A DNA stretch of 64,000 bases from positions 124,001 to 188,000 of the forward strand of contig NZ_NXIA01000001.1 of NCBI RefSeq assembly GCF_002412165.1, given 5' to 3'. The notes beneath the pieces are model-generated. The model searched no databases. It was not told where the DNA came from and was given only the letters and a program-made list of their open reading frames with translations. The stretch is from Curtobacterium sp. 'Ferrero'. Lineage in GTDB: Bacteria > Actinomycetota > Actinomycetes > Actinomycetales > Microbacteriaceae. Below, in pieces: positions 27,361-34,306 of this stretch (position 1 is the stretch's first letter; each line of letters opens with the position of its first letter). The position numbers and the translations under genes were made by a program.

Positions 27361-27849
27361 GTGAACTACCCTGGTCATCAGGATATCCACCCCGGGAGCC
27401 CCGAACTGTCCGATCAGCAGCACCCCGCCACACCGACCGTCGCGTCGGCGACCGCCGCGGCCACGCTCGACGACCGCTACGGCCGGACGCCGTCGCGTCG
27501 TCGCCGTTCCCGAGCGCTCGCGATCGCCGCGGCCGTCGCGATCGTGGTCGTCTTCGCGGTGTGGGTCGTCTGGGCCGGTCCGGGGCAGACCAGTCACGGG
27601 CTCGACAGCGACGACGTCGGGTACAAGGTCCTCTCCGACCACACCACGGTCGTGCGCTCGCAGGTGTCGGTCGACCCCGGGACGCGCGCCGACTGCGCCG
27701 TCCAGGTGCTCGACAAGTCGTACACGATCGTCGGCTGGAAGGTCGTCGACCTGCCTGCGAGCGACCAGCGGTCCCGCACCATCTCGACCGAGGTCCGCAC
27801 GACGACACGCGGCGTGACCGGCTTGATCCACGACTGCTGGGTTCCCTAG
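27361..27849 (+). CDS. DUF4307 membrane-anchored protein
   Basis: About 162 residues: a polar N-terminus, one membrane helix (ALAIAAAVAIVVVFAVWVVW, about residues 60-79), then an extracytoplasmic domain with CAVQVLDKSYTIVGWKVVDLP and a C-terminal Cys. This is the DUF4307 pattern, equivalent to the M. tuberculosis gene beside greA. The start is uncertain. TACCCT (27367-27372) looks like a -10 box, which would place GTG 27361 upstream of the transcript. The better-placed codon would then be CTG 27406, which has GGGAG seven bases upstream. An intrinsic terminator separates it from greA. Confidence 0.8.
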   Translation: MNYPGHQDIHPGSPELSDQQHPATPTVASATAAATLDDRYGRTPSRRRRSRALAIAAAVAIVVVFAVWVVWAGPGQTSHGLDSDDVGYKVLSDHTTVVRSQVSVDPGTRADCAVQVLDKSYTIVGWKVVDLPASDQRSRTISTEVRTTTRGVTGLIHDCWVP

Positions 27850-27864
27850 ACTGCTGTGATCCGC

Positions 27865-27905
27865 AGAGCGAGACCGGCCCCGACGGCCGGTCTCGCTCTT
27901 TGTTG
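27865..27905 (+). terminator. Intrinsic terminator between DUF4307 gene and greA
   Basis: A 15-bp perfect stem (27865-27879 / 27885-27899) with a 5-base loop is followed by a T-rich run, TTTGTT. It is the most classical rho-independent terminator in the window. Confidence 0.85.
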
Positions 27906-27917
27906 AAGGGATGCACC

Positions 27918-28406
27918 ATGAGCAACGACACCCAGGTCACCTGGCTGACCCAGGAGGCCCACGACCGTCTCCAGGCGGAGCTCGAGCAGCTCTCCGGTCC
28001 GGGGCGCAAGGAGATCGCGGACCGCATCGAGGCGGCGCGTGAAGAGGGCGACCTCAAGGAGAACGGCGGCTACCACGCGGCCAAGGACGAGCAGGGCAAG
28101 ATCGAGGCCCGCATCCGTCAGCTCACGGACCTGCTGAAGCACGCCACGGTCGGCGAGGCCGACTTCGACGGCACCGTCGAGCCAGGCACGGTCGTCACCG
28201 CCGTCATCGCCGGCGACGAGTCGACGTTCCTCGTCGGCAACCGCGAGATCGTCGGCGAGGGCTCGGACCTCACCGTGTACAGCCCGGTCAGCCCGGTCGG
28301 GGCCGCCATCGTCGGCCTCCGTGCCGGTGAGAAGACCACCTACACGGCCCCGAACGGCAAGGAGATCGCCGTCGAGGTGACGAAGGTCGAGCGCTACGAG
28401 CCGTAG
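27918..28406 (+). CDS. greA: Transcription elongation factor GreA
   Basis: Stimulates RNA polymerase to cleave backtracked transcripts. 162 residues: an N-terminal coiled coil with ARREEGDLKENGGY-like AREEGDLKENGGYHAAKDEQ (the tip Asp-Leu-Lys-Glu-Asn-Gly-Gly is intact) and a C-terminal FKBP-like domain with YSPVSPVGAAIVGLRAGEK. ATG 27918 has GAAGGG upstream. A family A hairpin follows, at the junction with convergent ilvA. Confidence 0.96.
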   Translation: MSNDTQVTWLTQEAHDRLQAELEQLSGPGRKEIADRIEAAREEGDLKENGGYHAAKDEQGKIEARIRQLTDLLKHATVGEADFDGTVEPGTVVTAVIAGDESTFLVGNREIVGEGSDLTVYSPVSPVGAAIVGLRAGEKTTYTAPNGKEIAVEVTKVERYEP

Positions 28407-28420
28407 GACGCGATGCGTTC

Positions 28421-28464
28421 CGGACAGGAGGCGCGGTGCCGGCTGGCACCGCGCCTCCTGTCCG
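28421..28464. terminator. Family A palindrome, copy 4 (greA/ilvA junction)
   Basis: 20-bp perfect arms (28421-28440 and 28445-28464) with the loop GGCT. Compared with copy 1 the left arm has GACAGG for GACGGG and the right arm has CCTGTC for CCCGTC, so the change is compensated. Confidence 0.8.
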
Positions 28465-28483
28465 TCTGTGGCCGGGCGCGCGC

Positions 28484-29743
28484 TCAGCGCTCGAGCAGTT
28501 CGGGGCGGAAGCCCGCCTCCTGCAGGCGGCCGATGACCTCCTGCGCGTGCTCGGGTCCACGTGCCTCGATCGACAGGTCGAGGGCGACCTCGTTGATCAC
28601 CAGTCCCTGCCCGTGCCGGGTGTGCAGGACCTCGACGACGTTCGCGCCGGCGTCGGAGATCACCTGCGAGACGCGGGCGAGCTGACCGGGACGGTCCGGG
28701 AGCATGATCCGGATGCCGATGTACCGCGACGCGGCGACGAGGCCCCGGGTGATGACCCGCTCCATCATGAGGGGGTCGATGTTCCCGCCGCTCAGCAGCA
28801 CGACGGTCCGGCCGGTGTCACGCACGACGCCGGAGATGATCGCCGCGACCCCGACCGCACCCGCGGGTTCGACCACGAGCTTGGCCCGCTCGAGCAGCAC
28901 GAGGAGCGCCCGGGCGACGTCGTCGTCGGTCACGGTGACGATCTCGTCGACGTGGTCGCGGATGATCGGGAAGTTCAGGTCTCCCGGGCGCGCGACGGCG
29001 ATGCCGTCGGCGATCGTCGGGGTGGTCTGGATCGTCACCGGCTCGCCGGCCTCGATCGACGTCGGGTAGGCGGCGGCGTTGGCGGCCTGCACACCGATCA
29101 CCCGGACCCGGCGGCCGAGCCGTTCGGCCGTGCCCTTGACGGCGAGCGCGATGCCGGCGATGACGCCGCCGCCGCCGATCGGCACGACGACCGTGTCGAC
29201 CTCGGGCACCTCGTCCATGATCTCGAGGCCGAGGGTGCCCTGCCCGGCGATGACGGCGGGGTGGTCGAACGGCGGGATGAACACGGCACCGGTGCGGGCG
29301 GCGAAGTCCTTGGCGGCGCTCAGCGCCTCCTCCACGCTGTGGCCCCGGAGCACGACGTCGGCGCCGTAGTGTCGCGTCGCCTGCAGCTTCGGCAGGGCCA
29401 CCCCGACCGGGGTGAAGATCGTCGCCGGGATGCCGAGCTCACGGGCTGCGAGGGCGACGCCCTGGGCGTGGTTGCCCGCGCTCGCCGCGACGACCCCCTT
29501 GGCGCGCTGCTCGGGGGTGAGGGCGGCGAGTCGGTTGTAGGCACCGCGGACCTTGTAGGCGCCGGTGCGCTGGAGGTTCTCGCACTTGAGGTGCACCGGG
29601 GACCCGAGCACCTCGGCCAGGTACTGCGACGACTCCATCGGTGTCACCCGGGCGACCCCGGCGATGGTGGCGCGTGCGGCCTCGATGTCCGCGAGCGTCG
29701 GGATCGCGGTGTCGGGGAGCTGGGGCGCGGAGGTGTCGGTCAC
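28484..29743 (-). CDS. ilvA: Threonine ammonia-lyase (threonine dehydratase)
   Basis: PLP enzyme that deaminates threonine to 2-oxobutyrate. 419 residues: a catalytic domain with KCENLQRTGAYKVRGAYN (PLP lysine), ASAGNHAQGVALAA, VVPIGGGGVIAGIA and VLLSGGNIDP, then a single C-terminal ACT domain (IRIMLPDRPGQLARVSQVIS). One ACT-like domain and this length resemble TdcB/IlvA-short forms, so it may be catabolic, biosynthetic or both. The GTG at 29743 lies six bases from GATGAT on the same strand, suggesting a leaderless mRNA. Confidence 0.93.
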   Translation of the reverse strand: MTDTSAPQLPDTAIPTLADIEAARATIAGVARVTPMESSQYLAEVLGSPVHLKCENLQRTGAYKVRGAYNRLAALTPEQRAKGVVAASAGNHAQGVALAARELGIPATIFTPVGVALPKLQATRHYGADVVLRGHSVEEALSAAKDFAARTGAVFIPPFDHPAVIAGQGTLGLEIMDEVPEVDTVVVPIGGGGVIAGIALAVKGTAERLGRRVRVIGVQAANAAAYPTSIEAGEPVTIQTTPTIADGIAVARPGDLNFPIIRDHVDEIVTVTDDDVARALLVLLERAKLVVEPAGAVGVAAIISGVVRDTGRTVVLLSGGNIDPLMMERVITRGLVAASRYIGIRIMLPDRPGQLARVSQVISDAGANVVEVLHTRHGQGLVINEVALDLSIEARGPEHAQEVIGRLQEAGFRPELLER

Positions 29744-29795
29744 TCCCCCATCATCGCCGCTCCGGGACCCCGCCGCGAACTCGTGACGCGCTCGG

Positions 29796-31019
29796 TCAGC
29801 CGGCCGTGCCCTTCGCGGCCGTGGGCTGCTGGTCGCTGCCGGGTTCCGGCACGTCCTTCCGTCGTCGACCCCGACGCTTCGCGGCCTTGCCCGCGCGGTT
29901 GCGCTCCACCGCCTGCTGGACGTGGTCGGAGTCGAGTCCGCGCCACCGCCCGCTGGCGATCGTGGTCACCATCGAGTTGACGGTGGCGATGAGCGGCACC
30001 GCGAAGAACGCCCCGGCGATGCCCGCCAGGCCGGACGCCGCCGTCACGCCGAGCACGACGGCCAGCGGGTGCACCTTGACGGCACTGCCCATGACGAGCG
30101 GCTGCAGGATGTGCCCCTCGATCTGCTGCACCGCGAGGACCACACCGAGCATGATGAGCGCCGCGCCCCATCCGTTGAACAGGAGCGCGATGAACACCGC
30201 GAGGATGCCGGTGACGATCGCGCCGACGACCGGGATGAACGCGCCGAGGAAGACGAACACGGCGATCGGCACGACGAGCGGCAGCTGCAGGGCGAACGCG
30301 CCGATGCCGATGCCGACCGCATCCACGAAGGCGACGAAGATCTGCACCCGCACGAAGCTCGTCAGCGTCGTCCAACCGGCGACACCCGCGCCGTCGATCG
30401 CGGGGCGGGCCTTCCTCGGGAAGATCCGGACGACCCAGCGCCAGACGTTCTTGCCGTCGATGAGCAGGAAGATCACCGTGAAGATGACGACGAAGAGCCC
30501 GGTCAGCACGTGCGTCAGCGAGGACCCCACGCTCGCCGCGCCCGACAGGATCGAGCCGGAGTTGTCCTGCAGCCAGCTCGTCGCCTGGTCGAGGTAGCTG
30601 TTGAAGTCCTTCTCGCTGATGCTCAGCCCGGAGTTCTTCAGGAACTGCTGGATCGTGTCGTACTGCTGCAGCGCCCGGTCACGCAAGGACGGGAAGGCCG
30701 CGGCGATCTGGTCGACGACGAGCCAGATGAGCGCGCCCACGGCAGCGAGACCGCCGACGAGGCTGACGACGACGGCGACCCACTTCGGCACGTGGTGCCG
30801 CTGCATCCAGTTCGACAGCGGGACGAGGAGCGACGCCACGACGATCCCGATGAGGAACGGGATGAGCACCTCGCTGAAGAGCATGACGAGGTAGATGAAC
30901 ACCGCCACCACGCCGAGCACCACCAGCACGCGCCACGACCACGCCCCCGCGATCCGCATGCCCGTGGGCACCGAGTCCTCGACGACGGGGTCGGGATGAG
31001 TCTTCTTGCCCCAGGCCAT
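29796..31019 (-). CDS. AI-2E family transporter
   Basis: 407-residue polytopic protein of the AI-2E/TqsA superfamily with about eight helices. LIPFLIGIVVASLLVPLSNW, FIPVVGAIVTGILAVFIALL and the signature GHILQPLVMGSAVKVHPLAV identify it. A soluble loop (about 95-155) lies between helices. A basic C-terminal tail follows. The substrate is unknown; members include Na+/H+ antiporters and signal exporters. The ATG is seven bases from TACACT (plus 31027-31032), leaderless-like. Divergent from the ycaQ-like gene. Confidence 0.88.
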   Translation of the reverse strand: MAWGKKTHPDPVVEDSVPTGMRIAGAWSWRVLVVLGVVAVFIYLVMLFSEVLIPFLIGIVVASLLVPLSNWMQRHHVPKWVAVVVSLVGGLAAVGALIWLVVDQIAAAFPSLRDRALQQYDTIQQFLKNSGLSISEKDFNSYLDQATSWLQDNSGSILSGAASVGSSLTHVLTGLFVVIFTVIFLLIDGKNVWRWVVRIFPRKARPAIDGAGVAGWTTLTSFVRVQIFVAFVDAVGIGIGAFALQLPLVVPIAVFVFLGAFIPVVGAIVTGILAVFIALLFNGWGAALIMLGVVLAVQQIEGHILQPLVMGSAVKVHPLAVVLGVTAASGLAGIAGAFFAVPLIATVNSMVTTIASGRWRGLDSDHVQQAVERNRAGKAAKRRGRRRKDVPEPGSDQQPTAAKGTAG

Positions 31020-31113
31020 GCCCGCGAGTGTACCGATGTGCGTCCTGACAGGTTCCGCATCCGGCATACGAATCCCAGGACTGCGTGTCGGCGGCTCTCG
31101 CTACGGTCGGGGC

Positions 31114-32379
31114 ATGGTCAGGACGACGCTCTCCGCAGCCGAGGCACGCCGGGTCGCCCTCGCGGCGCAGGGGTTCGGCTCGGAGCCCTCGCCCGCGGTC
31201 TCGACGCGGGCGCTCACCGCCGGCTTCCGCCGACTCGGGCTGCTGCAGATCGACTCGGTCAACGTGTTCGAGCGCAGCCACTACCTCCCGTTCGCCGCCC
31301 GTCTCGGCGCGTACGACCGGAGCACCCTCGACCGCCTCACGACGGCACGGCGTGCGCCCTACCTCGAGTACTGGGCGCACGAGGCCGCCTTCATCCCCCG
31401 TGACGACCTCCGGCTGTTCCGGTGGCGGATGGACGCGTTCCGGCTCCGCGACGCCCGGCCGAACCGTGTCGACACCGTCACGCGGACGGAGGGGGTCCGC
31501 CGCGAGCTCCGAGCACTGCTGGCCGCCGAGGGACCGATGCGGGCGAGTGACGTCGAGCACGAGTCCAACGTCCGCCGCGGACCGTGGTGGGGCTGGAGCG
31601 ACGTGAAGATCGGCCTCGAGCAGATGTTCCGCTGGGGCGACGTGGTGAGCGCCGGACGGTCCGGGTTCGAGCGGGTCTACGCCCTCCCCGACCAGGTGCT
31701 GCCCGTGGGGTTCCTGCAGGACGCACCCCCTCGCGCGGACGCCGTCCGGGAGCTCGTCCGCCGTGCCGCCCGATCCGTCGGCGTCGGCACGCGCGCGGAC
31801 ATCGCCGACCACTACCGACTCCGAGCCGACGACACGGCCCGAGCGCTCGCGGAGCTGACCGAAGCGGGCGAACTCGTCCCGGTGCAGGTCGAGGGCTGGC
31901 GGGACCGCGCGTGGATGGACGCCGCCGCCCGGGTCCCGAGGACCGTCCGCGCCGACGCGGTCCTCAGCCCGTTCGATCCGGTGGTGTGGTTCCGTCCCCG
32001 TGCCGAGCGCATGTTCGGCTTCCACTACCGCATCGAGATCTACACACCGGCCCCCAAACGCGTCTTCGGCTACTACGTCCTGCCCGTCCTGCAGGACGAC
32101 CGGCTCGTCGGGCGCATCGACCTGAAGAGCGACCGCCAGCGGGGCGTGCTCCGGGTACGGACGGCGTGGCAGGAGCCCGGGGAGCGGCTCGACGCCGAGC
32201 GCCTCGCGGCGACCCTGCTCCGGACCGCCGCGTGGCAGGGGCTCGACCAGGTCGAGGTGACGGACCGCGGTACGGCGGCAGCGGCCCTCGCCGGAGCGCT
32301 GGGCGTCGATCTCGTGCCGCACGTCGCCGCGGACGACGCCGAGGCGCCCGCAGCCGAGCCCGCCGTCGCGACCAGCTGA
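31114..32379 (+). CDS. YcaQ/AlkX-like DNA crosslink glycosylase (winged helix, HTH_42)
   Basis: 421 residues of the HTH_42 superfamily, whose E. coli member YcaQ unhooks DNA interstrand crosslinks. The N-terminal LLQIDSVNVFERSHYLPFAARLG contains the QxD catalytic motif. YLEYWAHEAAFIP, RRGPWWGWSDVKIGLEQMF, AVLSPFDPVVWFRPRAERMFGFHYRIEIY and PVLQDDRLVGRIDLKSDR follow the family order. ATG 31114 is six bases after TACGGT (31102-31107). Confidence 0.88.
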   Translation: MVRTTLSAAEARRVALAAQGFGSEPSPAVSTRALTAGFRRLGLLQIDSVNVFERSHYLPFAARLGAYDRSTLDRLTTARRAPYLEYWAHEAAFIPRDDLRLFRWRMDAFRLRDARPNRVDTVTRTEGVRRELRALLAAEGPMRASDVEHESNVRRGPWWGWSDVKIGLEQMFRWGDVVSAGRSGFERVYALPDQVLPVGFLQDAPPRADAVRELVRRAARSVGVGTRADIADHYRLRADDTARALAELTEAGELVPVQVEGWRDRAWMDAAARVPRTVRADAVLSPFDPVVWFRPRAERMFGFHYRIEIYTPAPKRVFGYYVLPVLQDDRLVGRIDLKSDRQRGVLRVRTAWQEPGERLDAERLAATLLRTAAWQGLDQVEVTDRGTAAAALAGALGVDLVPHVAADDAEAPAAEPAVATS

Positions 32380-32422
32380 CGGACAGGAGGCACGGCGGGC
32401 GCCGCCACGGGCCTCCCGTCCG
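32380..32422. terminator. Family A palindrome, copy 5 (imperfect)
   Basis: Left arm CGGACAGGAGGCACGG and right arm ending GGGCCTCCCGTCCG pair with several mismatches. It is the most decayed copy, and its left end overlaps the last base of the ycaQ-like stop region at a convergent junction with htpX. Confidence 0.6.
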
Positions 32423-32523
32423 GCTCCTGGTCACCGTCCGACAGCGGCGGCTGGGCAGGGGTGCCTGCGACGCCGCCGCGCCGTCGCTGCGACGGGTCGC
32501 TGCGTCACGGTGGACGGAAGGAG

Positions 32524-33423
32524 TCAGAAGCGGTCGATGCTGCCGCGGAGCCGTGCCACACGGTCGGCCAACGGCGGGTGCGTCGAGAACAGGCGGTCCA
32601 TCACGCCGGGGCGCATCGGGTCGGCGATCCACAGGTGCGCCATCGACGAGTTCTGCGTCCGCATCGGACGGCCGTACGCACCGAGCTTCTCGAGTGCCCG
32701 GGCCAGGCCCTCCGGGTGCCGCGTGGTCATCGCCCCGGTCGCGTCGGCGAGGTACTCCCGCTGTCGGGACACGGCGGCTTGCACGCCCGCCGCGGCGATG
32801 GGCGCGACGACGACCGCGACGAGTCCGGCGATCAGGAGGATCGGGTTGTTGCCGCCGTTGTCGTTGTTGCTGCGCCCGCGACCGCTCAGCCCACTGAAGA
32901 TCGAGATGCGCAGCAGGACGTCGGCGAGGAGTCCGACCGCGACCACGAGGCCGAACACCATCGTCGAGACGCGGATGTCGTGGTTCTGCACGTGCCCGAG
33001 CTCGTGGGCCATCACGCCCTGCAGTTCCTGGTCGTCCATGATCGCGAGCAGGCCGGTGGTGGCCGCGACCACGGCGTGCTCCGGGTCCCGTCCAGTGGCG
33101 AAGGCGTTCGGCGAGGGGTCGTCGATGACGAACACGCGCGGCATCGGCATCCCGGTCGCGATCGTGAGGTTCTCGACCGTCCGCCAGAGCCGGGGTTCGG
33201 TGGCGCGGTCGACCTCGATGCCGCCGGCGATCGCGACGGCCTGGCGCGCCGCGAGGAAGTACTGCAGGACGGCGTAGCCCAGCGCCACGGCGAGCACGAT
33301 GACGCCGATGGAGACGTTCCCGACGAGGTACCCGCCGAGGAAGCCGAGCGCGCCGATGACGAGCAGGAAGACCAGGACGATCAGGACGGTGTTGCGCTTG
33401 TTGCGCGCGATCGCGCGGTACAC
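32524..33423 (-). CDS. htpX: M48 family metalloprotease HtpX
   Basis: Membrane zinc endopeptidase for membrane-protein quality control. 299 residues: two N-terminal helices, the zinc motif GVMAHELGHVQNHDIR (HExxH), two further helices, then SRQREYLADATGA (third ligand Glu) and STHPPLADRVARL. A basic/Asn loop SGRGRSNNDNGGNN separates helices. The start is GTG 33423, 28 bases after lemA, with no strong Shine-Dalgarno. LemA-HtpX pairing is a common operon. Confidence 0.93.
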   Translation of the reverse strand: MYRAIARNKRNTVLIVLVFLLVIGALGFLGGYLVGNVSIGVIVLAVALGYAVLQYFLAARQAVAIAGGIEVDRATEPRLWRTVENLTIATGMPMPRVFVIDDPSPNAFATGRDPEHAVVAATTGLLAIMDDQELQGVMAHELGHVQNHDIRVSTMVFGLVVAVGLLADVLLRISIFSGLSGRGRSNNDNGGNNPILLIAGLVAVVVAPIAAAGVQAAVSRQREYLADATGAMTTRHPEGLARALEKLGAYGRPMRTQNSSMAHLWIADPMRPGVMDRLFSTHPPLADRVARLRGSIDRF

Positions 33424-33451
33424 GGCGGTCCGGTGAGGTCGCTCGGGCGGG

Positions 33452-34033
33452 TCAGAACTGGACGCGCGGCGGCTCGGCGATCGCGGCCGGCTCGGCGGTC
33501 TCGAAGAACGGCGCCTCGGTGAAGCCGCGGTTCTTCGCGAACGCGGAGTTCGGGAACACGCGGATCTTCGTGTTCAGCTCGCGGACCCCGCCGTTGTAGA
33601 AGCGGCGGGCGGACTGGATCTTGTCCTCGGTGTCGACGAGCTCGGACTGCAGCTGCAGGAAGTTCTGGCTGGACTGCAGCTGCGGGTAGCCCTCGGCCAC
33701 GGCGAACACGCTCTTCAACGCTTTCTGCATGTGGCCCTCGGCAGCGGACGCGGCCTCGGCGTCTCCGGCGCTGAGCGTCTCCGCGCGCGCCTGGGTGACG
33801 TCGGTGAAGACCGCCTTCTCGTGCGCCGCGTACCCCTTCACCGTGTCCACGATCGTCGGGATGAGGTCGGCCCGCCGCTTGAGCTGCACGGAGATGTCGC
33901 TCCACGCCTCGTCGACGCGGACCTTGAGCGTGACGAGCGCGTTGTACGTCACCCACAGGTAGATGCCGATGACGACGAGGACGACCACCACCACTCCGAC
34001 GACGATGAGCGTCGTGATGAGTCCGGTGTCCAT
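33452..34033 (-). CDS. lemA: LemA family protein
   Basis: 193 residues: one N-terminal membrane helix (LITTLIVVGVVVVVLVVIGIYL), then a helical domain with TLKVRVDEAWSDISVQLKRRADLIPTIV and ARRFYNGGVRELNTKI, ending FPNSAFAK-like. These are standard LemA marks. LemA proteins are four-helix-bundle membrane-anchored factors of unclear role, often with HtpX. ATG 34033 has AAAGGAG upstream. Confidence 0.93.
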   Translation of the reverse strand: MDTGLITTLIVVGVVVVVLVVIGIYLWVTYNALVTLKVRVDEAWSDISVQLKRRADLIPTIVDTVKGYAAHEKAVFTDVTQARAETLSAGDAEAASAAEGHMQKALKSVFAVAEGYPQLQSSQNFLQLQSELVDTEDKIQSARRFYNGGVRELNTKIRVFPNSAFAKNRGFTEAPFFETAEPAAIAEPPRVQF

Positions 34034-34306
34034 GCGGGCGTACTCCTTTGCGCGTCGGGAACCGCGCGGTGACCGCGGTCGGGCTGCGTCCGTTCCGCCG
34101 TGTGGGACCGGATCAGGGTCGTCCGGATCGGTCGTCCTCGGGCGGCGCGGGCCACCGCTGAGTCTATCGACGCTCGGCCGGCGCTCCTCCGACGCTGGAG
34201 CGGTTCACGGGCGATTCCCGAGTTGCACACACCGCGGGTTCGGGATGGGCCGCGTCCACCGGATCATCCGCGAGGCGGATTGACCACAGCCGCTCGATCA
34301 CGTGTG

